A stretch of 44,254 nt of DNA, taken from positions 1-44,254 of the forward strand of contig JARIGQ010000005.1 of the NCBI GenBank assembly GCA_029288775.1. Reading direction: 5' to 3'. Positions 31,904-39,169 of the stretch are shown in pieces (position 1 is the stretch's first letter; each line of letters begins with the position of its first letter). The DNA is from Candidatus Nomurabacteria bacterium. GTDB taxonomy: Bacteria; Patescibacteriota; Minisyncoccia; Phycocordibacterales; UBA5272. The notes under the pieces are model-generated. The model did not search any database and had not been told where the DNA came from. It saw only the letters and a list, made by a program, of their open reading frames with translations. Position numbers and translations under genes: made by a program.

Positions 31904-32146
31904 ATGCCAACAAACGTTGAAGTAAAAAAGAACTCGAACGAAAACGCTCTTTCACTCGTGCGCCGCTTCCAAAAGCGCGTTCAGGAATCAGGAGTGCTTC
32001 CTCGCGTTCGCTCGCTCCGTTATAGCGATCGCTCCCTTTCAGAACTTAAAGTAAAGCGTGCAAAATTGAAGAAGCTTGCTGGTAAGGAAAAGTACGAACT
32101 TGCGAAGCGTATGGGCAAGCTTATCGAAAAGAAGAAGCGACGCTAA
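31904..32146 (+). CDS. rpsU: 30S ribosomal protein bS21
   Basis: 80 residues. The family core (VEVKKNSNENALSLVRRF, KRVQESGVLPRVRSLRY) is followed by a highly basic helical tail (ELAKRMGKLIEKKKRR). bS21 sits near the anti-Shine-Dalgarno end of 16S rRNA and helps initiation. The ORF track fuses it to the upstream small ORF because that ORF lacks a stop; the ATG at 31904, with its own promoter, is the real start. A nested hairpin lies just downstream. Confidence 0.93.
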   Translation: MPTNVEVKKNSNENALSLVRRFQKRVQESGVLPRVRSLRYSDRSLSELKVKRAKLKKLAGKEKYELAKRMGKLIEKKKRR

Positions 32147-32184
32147 AGAATCACCTCGCATTCATCTGCGGCATTGCAGGAGCC

Positions 32185-32230
32185 AAGTTTCTCAGTTAAC
32201 GTAGTTCTATCTACGTCTCCAACGAAACTT
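32185..32230 (+). repeat. Nested hairpin downstream of rpsU
   Basis: Outer stem AAGTTTC / GAAACTT and inner stem ACGTAG / CTACGT are separated by 7-nt strands on each side, with a TTCTAT loop. There is no T-run, so it is not a classic terminator. The rest of the 135-nt gap up to ybeY holds only the ybeY -10 box. Confidence 0.45.
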
Positions 32231-32269
32231 CTCCCGCGCCTTGCATCTAAACGCGATTGGAATCTTTAG

Positions 32270-32275
32270 TAAACT
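32270..32275 (+). promoter_or_regulatory. ybeY -10 box, leaderless promoter
   Basis: TAAACT ends exactly 6 nt before ATG 32282. Confidence 0.6.
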
Positions 32276-32281
32276 GTACGT

Positions 32282-32680
32282 ATGGCAATTCTTGAAAAGA
32301 AAAACTTAACAGTCATCCGCAAAAATGGAACGCTCCCGGCGATTCCATTTTTGTCTATTAAGGAGAAGATTCTTGGTAAAGACTACGACCTCACCATTAC
32401 CTTCTGCACACCCAAAGAATCCCAAGAAAAAAATAAATCGTACCGGGATAAAGGCTACCCGACTAATATTCTTTCCTTTCCCCTTTCCGAACATATGGGA
32501 GAAATCTATATTTCCCTTTCTACTGCTCGCAAAGATGCCGCGAAATTCAATATGTCCTACGATAAATTCCTCCACCTTCTCCTCGTTCACGGTTGCCTTC
32601 ATTTGAAAGGGCATGAGCATGGTAGTACAATGGAAGGGCTAGAAGAGAAGCTCGTAAATGCTTTTTATAAGCGTACATAA
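32282..32680 (+). CDS. ybeY: Endoribonuclease YbeY
   Basis: A metal-dependent RNase involved in 16S rRNA 3'-end maturation and ribosome quality control. 132 residues. The zinc signature HGCLHLKGHEH (HxxxHxxxxxH) is intact, and TNILSFPL matches the family's conserved strand. The ftsA start codon is 3 nt downstream, so ybeY, ftsA and perhaps ftsZ are read together. Confidence 0.93.
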   Translation: MAILEKKNLTVIRKNGTLPAIPFLSIKEKILGKDYDLTITFCTPKESQEKNKSYRDKGYPTNILSFPLSEHMGEIYISLSTARKDAAKFNMSYDKFLHLLLVHGCLHLKGHEHGSTMEGLEEKLVNAFYKRT

Positions 32681-32683
32681 TTT

Positions 32684-33850
32684 GTGGCACGGAATCCTCA
32701 TGACATGATTGTCGGTATCGATATCGGAAGCGGAAGCTTGCGGGCAGTTGGATGTATCTACGAAGAAGGCCTACGGTATCCGTCTGTAATCGCAAGCTAC
32801 AAGAAATCTATTGAAGGCATTGAGCGCGGTAACATTTCTGATACGGACGAAGTTTCAAACGCCGTTGTAGATGCAATTGCCACTCTCGAAGAAGAATCTG
32901 GGCACGATACGCTTCATACGCTTATTTCGCTTGGCGCTACCGGACTAAGCTCAAGTCACGCTTCGGGTCACGCCCAAGTTTCGCGCGGCGATGCTACCGT
33001 CACTGATTTGGATATTGAAAACGCCATCAAAGACGCCAACAAGGGAGTACCGGATATTAGAAACAAAGCAGTTGTGCATACCATTCCGATGAAATACAAA
33101 TTGGATGGAGCCGATGTTCCGGGCGATATTATCGGCATGCGTGGAAATAAATTGGAAGTAAAAACCCTCTTTGTCACTTACCCGCAAGGGTTCATGAATA
33201 CGCTCAAGAAAACCCTTGAGAAGGCGCAAGTGAAAGTAACCGATATCGTAGCAGGACCAATTGCAGAAAGCATTCCCCTTCTTACAAAGAAGCAAAAGGT
33301 TGCAGGCGTTGCTTTGGTAAATATCGGTGCAGGCGTCACATCCCTTCTTGTATATGAAAATAATGTTCCGCTCCTGGTTTCAACCATTCCTGTTGGCGGA
33401 GATGACATCACCAAAGACATCGCACTTGGTCTCAAAGTCACTCTTGAAGATGCAGAAGAAATAAAATTAGGTAAAGGGCCAATGCATTCCAAGCGTCGAG
33501 TGGAAGAAATTATTGAAGCCCGTCTTGAAGACATGTGCGTGAAATTAAGCAAAGAACTTGATCGCATTCATCGTCGCGAACTTCTTCCTGCGGGAGTAGT
33601 CGTATGCGGATCATCATCTCTTGTTCCTCGTCTTGAAATCGTATTTCGCTCTGAACTCAAGCTTCCTATCAAGATCGCATCAAATGAACTTGTTCGCCTC
33701 ACCGGAGATTCACTTCGTGATGCTGGTTGGGCTCGCGTGTATGGACTCACCTTCCTTGCTCCACAAGGAAATGAAAAAGAAGCCTTCCAAGAACTGATGA
33801 CAGCATTTTGGCATCGTGTCAAGAATTTTATTGTCCAATTTTTGCCTTAA
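32684..33850 (+). CDS. ftsA: Cell division protein FtsA
   Basis: An actin-fold protein that links FtsZ filaments to the membrane. 388 residues from GTG 32684, directly after ybeY. Phosphate 1 motif (VGIDIGSGSLRAVG), the SHS2/1C domain, phosphate 2-like ALVNIGAGVTSLLVY and adenosine motif (GVVVCGSSSLVPRL) are visible. The C-terminus FWHRVKNFIVQFLP forms an amphipathic helix as expected for membrane targeting. ftsZ follows with its own promoter. Confidence 0.93.
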   Translation: MARNPHDMIVGIDIGSGSLRAVGCIYEEGLRYPSVIASYKKSIEGIERGNISDTDEVSNAVVDAIATLEEESGHDTLHTLISLGATGLSSSHASGHAQVSRGDATVTDLDIENAIKDANKGVPDIRNKAVVHTIPMKYKLDGADVPGDIIGMRGNKLEVKTLFVTYPQGFMNTLKKTLEKAQVKVTDIVAGPIAESIPLLTKKQKVAGVALVNIGAGVTSLLVYENNVPLLVSTIPVGGDDITKDIALGLKVTLEDAEEIKLGKGPMHSKRRVEEIIEARLEDMCVKLSKELDRIHRRELLPAGVVVCGSSSLVPRLEIVFRSELKLPIKIASNELVRLTGDSLRDAGWARVYGLTFLAPQGNEKEAFQELMTAFWHRVKNFIVQFLP

Positions 33851-33891
33851 TTGATAAGGCTTTTTAGGAAAAAAAGCTAAAATAAGACCGT

Positions 33892-33920
33892 TTGCAACGA
33901 CTCCTTTGAACGTGTATAGT
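33892..33920 (+). promoter_or_regulatory. ftsZ promoter (TTGCAA-17-TATAGT)
   Basis: The -35 TTGCAA (33892-33897) and -10 TATAGT (33915-33920). The leader is about 22 nt and has no Shine-Dalgarno. Confidence 0.65.
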
Positions 33921-33948
33921 TAGTACATAGTAAAACTATTCATTTTCC

Positions 33949-35199
33949 ATGCCAAAAGTTAACCCAGAAATCGAAAGCTTCGCCCGCATCAAAGTCATCG
34001 GAATCGGTGGATCAGGAAAAGGCGCACTCAATCACATGATCAACTCAAAACTCCAAGGAGTTGAGTTCATCGCCATGAACACGGATACGCAAGACTTGCA
34101 TCATTCACTTGCCGAAAAGAAAATTCATATCGGTAAAAATCTCACCAAAGGATTAGGAGCAGGCATGGACCCGGAAATTGGCAAGCGCTCAGCCGAAGAA
34201 ACTCGCGAAGAAGTTCAGGATGTTATCAAAGGAGCAGATATGGTCTTTATCGCTGGAGGTATGGGTGGCGGAACATGTACCGGAGCAGCGCCGGTGGTTG
34301 CATCCATTGCAAAAAACGAAGGTATTCTAACCGTGGGTGTAGTTACCAAGCCGTTCTTCTTTGAAGGCGCATCACGCATGAAGCTTGCTGAACGCGGACT
34401 CGAAGATCTCGAAAAGGAAGTGGACGCGCTTATCGTCATTCCAAACGACCGTCTTCTTTCTGTGATCGATAAGAACACATCTGTAAAGCAAGCGTTTGAA
34501 ATGTGTGACGAAGTACTCAAGCAAGCCGTAGAAGGTATTGCAGATATTATCCGTACTGCGGGAACCATCAACCTCGACTTTGCAGATATCAAGCGAATTC
34601 TCAAAGATTCAGGCACTGCGCTTATGGGTGTAGGTCGCGGCACTGGCGAAAACCGTGCACGCGAAGCGGCGACTGCAGCTATCAACTCCCCGCTTCTTGA
34701 TGTTTCTATTCATGGAGCAAAGGGTGTACTGTTTGCAATTTACGGAGCAGAAGATTTGGGTATGCTCGAAGTACAGGAAGCAGCGAAGATTATTACCGAA
34801 TCTGTAGACAAGGATGCAAAGATTATCTTTGGTATCGCCTCTGATGCAGCTCTTAAAAAAGATGAAGTTAAAGTAACAGTAATCGCAACTGGCTTCCCTA
34901 CTGGCTTCTCTACGCGACCACATACAAGTGCGCCCCTTCTAGAAAAGACACCCGAAGAATCAGTGATTCCTGAACCAAGAATTGAGAAGAAAGAAACTAT
35001 CAAAGAAGCCATTTTAGATGCCGATGATGCCGTTGCTGTAGGCGATGAGCGCCGCATCGATCATGAGATGAAACCAGCAGAAGAAGCAAGTAAGGTTCCA
35101 GCAACTGGCGACCGTCGAAAATCTGTTTTCAAGTTCGATGATGACGAAGAGGAAGATGAGTGGGAAGCATTACCTCCATTTCTTCGCCGCAAGAAGTAA
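33949..35199 (+). CDS. ftsZ: Cell division protein FtsZ
   Basis: Tubulin-like GTPase forming the division ring. 416 residues. The N-terminal GTPase domain, the tubulin signature GGMGGGTCTGAAP, the T7 region (NLDFADIKRIL) and a long acidic linker (DDDEEEDEWEA) precede the C-terminal peptide LPPFLRRKK that should bind FtsA. The signature has Cys where nearly all FtsZ have Gly (GGGTGTG). It ends at a strong terminator. Confidence 0.96.
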   Translation: MPKVNPEIESFARIKVIGIGGSGKGALNHMINSKLQGVEFIAMNTDTQDLHHSLAEKKIHIGKNLTKGLGAGMDPEIGKRSAEETREEVQDVIKGADMVFIAGGMGGGTCTGAAPVVASIAKNEGILTVGVVTKPFFFEGASRMKLAERGLEDLEKEVDALIVIPNDRLLSVIDKNTSVKQAFEMCDEVLKQAVEGIADIIRTAGTINLDFADIKRILKDSGTALMGVGRGTGENRAREAATAAINSPLLDVSIHGAKGVLFAIYGAEDLGMLEVQEAAKIITESVDKDAKIIFGIASDAALKKDEVKVTVIATGFPTGFSTRPHTSAPLLEKTPEESVIPEPRIEKKETIKEAILDADDAVAVGDERRIDHEMKPAEEASKVPATGDRRKSVFKFDDDEEEDEWEALPPFLRRKK

Positions 35200-35211
35200 T
35201 TCCACATACTT

Positions 35212-35250
35212 AAAACTGCTTCATCAATTATATTGATGAAGCAGTTTTGT
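35212..35250. terminator. ftsZ terminator
   Basis: A 17-bp stem AAAACTGCTTCATCAAT / ATTGATGAAGCAGTTTT with a 3-nt loop, T-rich on both strands. The DNA from 35251 to 35389 holds no gene I can support; it would be the 3' region of the minus-strand gene. Confidence 0.85.
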
Positions 35251-35389
35251 TTATGCAATCATGAGAACTTATATAAGAACTCTCTTACTTTCATGTGGCT
35301 TCCATATTTTGAAAGCACTTATATGAAATATCCTGATTGCAAATATATGCTTTGAACAGTGTTCCGGTGCTATGGTAATGCGGTATGGC

Positions 35390-35707
35390 TTACTTCTTGG
35401 GCGTAACTTTAATGGAACAGCCAGGCTGGAGAAGATAGAACCTTTGGTAGCGGGGATTTTCAGAATTGACACTAATCTCGATAAAGTTGTTCTTTTTCAC
35501 CTTCCACCTCACGTAACCCTCCGGATACACATCTCACCGGGACAGGTCAGACAACGGAAACTCGTTCGCTGGATGAATGAACACGTCTGGCACTTTCATG
35601 AAGTCGTACAGGTCTTTCCAGTAGTCCGGAATGACACATAGCTTACCTTCATAATTGTGAATCAAATACCTGAGGTAGGCCACCTTCGGAACGAAACGTC
35701 TACTCAT
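35390..35707 (-). pseudogene. Small orphan gene interrupted by in-frame TGA
   Basis: From ATG 35707 (TAGGAG 6 nt upstream) the frame gives 57 residues ending in PLSDLSR, then TGA (35534-35536), then continues without another stop for 47 codons (DVYPEGYVRWKVKKNNF...) to TAA. Both parts look like real protein sequence and together make a plausible 105-residue protein. The options are a nonsense mutation, stop-codon readthrough, or two ORFs in the same frame (GGAGGG precedes an in-frame GTG after the TGA). It has a consensus promoter and a 5' hairpin. No family is recognised. Confidence 0.55.
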
Positions 35708-35720
35708 TGCAATCTCCTAA

Positions 35721-35754
35721 AAGAACACCCATGCGGGATTGCATGGGTGTTCTT
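35721..35754 (-). terminator. Strong hairpin at 5' end of orphan gene
   Basis: A 14-bp perfect stem AAGAACACCCATGC / GCATGGGTGTTCTT with a 6-nt loop. On the minus strand it is followed by TTTTAGGAG, so it can terminate the 36319 gene and also begins the leader of the 35707 gene, where it could act as attenuator or 5' stabiliser. Confidence 0.65.
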
Positions 35755-35782
35755 ATACTACAATTTATACTATTTTTGTCAA
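35755..35782 (-). promoter_or_regulatory. Consensus promoter (TTGACA-16-TAGTAT)
   Basis: The -35 TTGACA (RC of 35777-35782) and -10 TAGTAT (RC of 35755-35760) directly follow the stop of the upstream gene and drive the Shine-Dalgarno ORF at 35707. Confidence 0.7.
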
Positions 35783-36319
35783 TTATAGCATTTCCTCTCG
35801 TTTAATCTTTTCGATTAACTTTTCTTTTGCAAGACGAATAGTAAACCCCGACGGGAGAATAATATCCGCGGACGTATAATGCGGACGCACTGTTTCTTCT
35901 ATGGCAACTCCCCCTGCTTTAAGCTTAGACATCACCTCCTCGTAAGCAGAAGAGACCAGGGTAATATGCGAAATCCTGTCATCTTGCGAATGGTCAGGCT
36001 TTTGATCGCAGAGTTCAAGACAACCAATATCACCCACTACTGTAAGCAGTGGTTCCATGAGACCGATAGCGCTCACTCGTCGCCCGGAAACGATAGACTG
36101 GAAAATAAACTTATTCTTCATTTCCAAATCTTTCCGACGCGCATCATATATATCACTTGTGCTGCATCGTATACAAATAAGATCAGCCTGCACTATTCCC
36201 ACTAACCCCTGCTCAGAGCAGAAGCTATTCAATTGAGCTACTAAAGGCAAAGCAAGTTCAGTGAGGCTTTTTGGCCCGTCCTGAGTCTTAAGAAATTCAG
36301 TTACATCCATCTGTGGCAT
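35783..36319 (-). CDS. YecM-like VOC-superfamily protein
   Basis: 178 residues that resemble the YecM (DUF991) branch of the vicinal oxygen chelate superfamily: an early ADLICIRC strand, SGRRVSAIGLMEPL, LELCDQKP, ISHITLVSSAYEEVMSKL. The metal ligands of typical VOC enzymes are not clear and no activity is known for YecM. TATAGT with an extended TG ends exactly 6 nt before ATG, so the mRNA is probably leaderless. The assignment is by eye and moderately sure. Confidence 0.65.
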   Translation of the reverse strand: MPQMDVTEFLKTQDGPKSLTELALPLVAQLNSFCSEQGLVGIVQADLICIRCSTSDIYDARRKDLEMKNKFIFQSIVSGRRVSAIGLMEPLLTVVGDIGCLELCDQKPDHSQDDRISHITLVSSAYEEVMSKLKAGGVAIEETVRPHYTSADIILPSGFTIRLAKEKLIEKIKREEML

Positions 36320-36325
36320 AGCCCC

Positions 36326-36331
36326 ACTATA
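36326..36331 (-). promoter_or_regulatory. -10 box of YecM-like gene, leaderless promoter
   Basis: Extended TGGTATAGT ends 6 nt before ATG 36319. It is divergent from the thioredoxin reductase promoter. Confidence 0.65.
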
Positions 36332-36358
36332 CCATAAAATATACCCAGAAGCGCGTGC

Positions 36359-36364
36359 TATAAT
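36359..36364 (+). promoter_or_regulatory. trxB-like gene extended -10 box
   Basis: TGCTATAAT (TGn plus TATAAT) ends 8 nt before ATG 36373; no Shine-Dalgarno is present. Confidence 0.7.
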
Positions 36365-36372
36365 TGAAGCCT

Positions 36373-37296
36373 ATGAACCCTACTTTTGACCTTATTATTA
36401 TTGGCGCCGGTCCTGCCGGAACAGCGGCTTCGGTCTATGCAGCACGCAAGCAACTTAAAACCCTCCTTATCGCCAAAGAATGGGGCGGCCAATCTATAGT
36501 GTCCGAAGACATCCAGAATTGGATAGGCACACCACACATTCATGGAGCAAAACTTGCTGAATCCTTTAAAACGCATGTCATGGAATATAAGGGAGAGACT
36601 CTTTCTGTTATAGAAGGAGAATCTGTCACAGGAATTTCAGGGACGGATGGCAACTTTACCCTTACCACAGATAAAAATACCTACACCTCAAAAACGATTC
36701 TCATTGCTACCGGCTCTTCACGAAAGAAACTTGATGTTCCGGGTGCTCATGAATATGAAAACAAGGGCATCACATACTGTGCTTCATGTGACGGACCGCT
36801 CTTTGGTGGCATGGATGTAGTGGTTGTGGGTGGTGGAAACGCAGGATTTGAATCTGCAGCACAATTGCTTGCTTACTGTAAATCAGTCACGCTTCTTTCG
36901 CGCAGTGAACCACGTGCGGATGCAATCACCGTTGAAAAATTAAAAGCTCGTCCCAATTTCACTCTCGTCGTAAACGCTACACCAAAAGAAATCAAAGGCT
37001 CGACATTTGTGGAATCAATCACCTATACAAAAACAGACACGAACGAAGATATTACCCTTCCCGTGTCGGCGGTTTTCGTGGAAATTGGCCCAATTCCAGC
37101 AACATCATTTGCCGAAGGTGTCGTTGATATGACCGAACTTAAGACGATCAAGATTGATCCGCGCACGCAAGAGACTTCCGTACAAGGTATTTGGGCAGCC
37201 GGTGATTGTACCGATGTGCTCTACCACCAAAACAACATCGCCGCCGGCGACGCCGTGCGCGCACTTGAAGATATCTATCTTCATATTCATGCGTAA
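36373..37296 (+). CDS. Thioredoxin reductase-like (AhpF-like) flavoprotein
   Basis: 307 residues from ATG 36373 (the TTG of the ORF track lies in the -10 region). FAD-binding GAGPAGTAASVYAARK, redox-active CASC in ITYCASCDGPLF, NADPH-binding VVGGGNAGFESA, and the C-terminal FAD motif GIWAAGDCTDVLYHQ. The last motif and GGGNAG are closer to the AhpF C-terminal part than to classic TrxB. It should pass electrons from NAD(P)H to a thioredoxin- or glutaredoxin-like partner, which is not in the window. The two ABC exporters follow 24 nt later. Confidence 0.92.
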   Translation: MNPTFDLIIIGAGPAGTAASVYAARKQLKTLLIAKEWGGQSIVSEDIQNWIGTPHIHGAKLAESFKTHVMEYKGETLSVIEGESVTGISGTDGNFTLTTDKNTYTSKTILIATGSSRKKLDVPGAHEYENKGITYCASCDGPLFGGMDVVVVGGGNAGFESAAQLLAYCKSVTLLSRSEPRADAITVEKLKARPNFTLVVNATPKEIKGSTFVESITYTKTDTNEDITLPVSAVFVEIGPIPATSFAEGVVDMTELKTIKIDPRTQETSVQGIWAAGDCTDVLYHQNNIAAGDAVRALEDIYLHIHA

Positions 37297-37320
37297 CAAC
37301 TACTTTATCAGGCCTATTGT

Positions 37321-39060
37321 ATGAAGAAGTTTTTTTCTCTCATACTTAGACTATGGAAACTCTTAAAGCCTTTCCATGTAGATTTTTATATACAACTTGT
37401 AGGTACAATAGTTCAGCAAGCAATAAACGTATTTACCATCTATCTCTCGGCACGAGTTTTAGATAGTATTGTGCACAGACAGTTTTATTTTGCAGGAGAA
37501 ATTGTACTCTTCGTTCTCATTTCAACGCTCATACGAATTTATATATCCTATCTCTCTGACTCGCATTCCCAAAATAAACTTGAATTTACTATCCAACAAT
37601 ATCTAGAAGAATATTCATTTAAAAAAATTTTTAAACTTAATATTTCACAATACACCGAAGATCATTCCGCCATCAAAGAACAAGTTATCAATCGAGGTGA
37701 AAATGCAGTGGAGACGATTATTACTACACTTGTTCTGACATTACTGCCAACTTTTACGCAGATCCTTTTTGCAATAATTGCTATTTCATTCTACTCGAAA
37801 ACTGTGGCGCTATGGTCTCTTATCTCACTTATTTTTGTAATTATATGGACAAATTATTTCGCAAAGTACCACCGTCAATTTTTAAGAAAAGATATAGAGA
37901 ATTCTGATCGCCAGAGAAAGATCCGCATGGAATCTTTCCAACATTTAAGTCTTATTAAGACGTTAGGTGCCGAAGATTTATATCTTGAGCGTTATCTAGC
38001 CAACCGCCAAGAAATGAGAGACTATAAAAAGTTTGTGTACAATATGAGCTTACGACACGGGAACAAGCGCGTAGCATTTTTCAATACTTCCCGTGCAGTC
38101 AGTTCGCTTGTCGTGGTGTATCTTGCTTATTTAGGCTCATTAAGTGTAGGAAGTATTTATGCTATATGGTCATACATAAGCGAAGCCAACGGACAGATCA
38201 CAAACATTATCCAAGCTATTCGACAACTTCCCATACGATTTGCAGAACTTGAAAAATATCTTGATGTCATAGATAAAGAACCACTATTTAAGGAAGATGG
38301 TAAAAAAATAAATCTTACAGGAGATATAAACATAACCAACCTTACGTTTTCTTATCCTCACGGTGATTCAAAACTTTTTGAAAACATTTCCCTTCTTATA
38401 CCCCAAGGGAAAACTACTGCATTTGTCGGTATTTCAGGCTCAGGTAAATCAACAATCACCCGACTTCTCATTAGAGCATATGACTATAGCGATGGTTCCA
38501 TTAAGATTGGAAATAATGAATTAAAAACAATTGACGCAAAGTTCTTGCGTCAACACATAGGTTATGTAGAACAACATGTAGACTTATTTGACGATACTAT
38601 CGGAGAAAATATTCTGGCAGGAGTCAAAAAGTCAGACCGAGTAGACAGCGAGAAACTTTTAGAAACCATCGCTAAACAGGCTCGTATCGATCAGTTCTAT
38701 CATCGCCTCGGGGAAAAGAAATTCGATACAGTTGTCGGTGAGCGTGGCATCAAACTCTCAGGCGGAGAGCGTCAGCGCGTAGGTATTGCGCGGGCCATCA
38801 TTAAAGATCCAGAGATCCTTATTTTTGACGAAGCAACTTCCTCCCTTGATTCAGAAAATGAAAAGTATGTCATGGAAGCCATACATGATGTTTCTCAAGG
38901 TAAAACAACCATCATCATTGCCCATCGTCTTTCAACCGTACGCAATGCGGATAAAATCATCGTCATGGACAAAGGTCACGTTGTTGGCGAAGGAACGCAT
39001 GAAGAACTGATGCAGACTTCCCCTGTCTATCAAAACTTGGTCGCTCATCAGTTATCGTAA
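37321..39060 (+). CDS. ABC exporter (TMD-NBD), copy 1
   Basis: 579 residues: an N-terminal transmembrane domain (about 1-310, five to six helices) fused to an ATPase domain. Walker A GISGSGKST, Q loop YVEQHVDLFDD, signature LSGGERQRVGIARA, Walker B ILIFDEATSSLD and H-loop IIIAHRLSTV are all intact. It belongs to the MsbA/lipid-multidrug type of exporter; the substrate is unknown. The copy downstream has the same length and very similar ATPase domain, so the pair may form a heterodimer or two homodimers. It is probably cotranscribed with the reductase. Confidence 0.93.
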   Translation: MKKFFSLILRLWKLLKPFHVDFYIQLVGTIVQQAINVFTIYLSARVLDSIVHRQFYFAGEIVLFVLISTLIRIYISYLSDSHSQNKLEFTIQQYLEEYSFKKIFKLNISQYTEDHSAIKEQVINRGENAVETIITTLVLTLLPTFTQILFAIIAISFYSKTVALWSLISLIFVIIWTNYFAKYHRQFLRKDIENSDRQRKIRMESFQHLSLIKTLGAEDLYLERYLANRQEMRDYKKFVYNMSLRHGNKRVAFFNTSRAVSSLVVVYLAYLGSLSVGSIYAIWSYISEANGQITNIIQAIRQLPIRFAELEKYLDVIDKEPLFKEDGKKINLTGDINITNLTFSYPHGDSKLFENISLLIPQGKTTAFVGISGSGKSTITRLLIRAYDYSDGSIKIGNNELKTIDAKFLRQHIGYVEQHVDLFDDTIGENILAGVKKSDRVDSEKLLETIAKQARIDQFYHRLGEKKFDTVVGERGIKLSGGERQRVGIARAIIKDPEILIFDEATSSLDSENEKYVMEAIHDVSQGKTTIIIAHRLSTVRNADKIIVMDKGHVVGEGTHEELMQTSPVYQNLVAHQLS

Positions 39061-39156
39061 AAAGAAACCTTCCAGGCTTTCCTTCTACTTACGTTATTAT
39101 TCAGTGTACCAAAATAAAGGTACAAACGATAGACTGTTTTTTTCTATCTGATTTGA

Positions 39157-39162
39157 TACGCT
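39157..39162 (+). promoter_or_regulatory. -10 box of ABC exporter copy 2
   Basis: Extended TGATACGCT ends 7 nt before ATG 39170. Confidence 0.5.
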
Positions 39163-39169
39163 TTAGGCC

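Noticed and set aside
35372-35641. Plus-strand ORF of 89 aa
   Set aside because: No promoter or ribosome-binding site; the minus-strand frame opposite has both, even though it is interrupted by TGA.
35390-35707. Alternative genetic code with UGA as a sense codon (as in Gracilibacteria or Absconditabacteria)
   Set aside because: Other genes in the window end cleanly at TGA, and long conserved genes contain no in-frame TGA, so the ordinary code fits.
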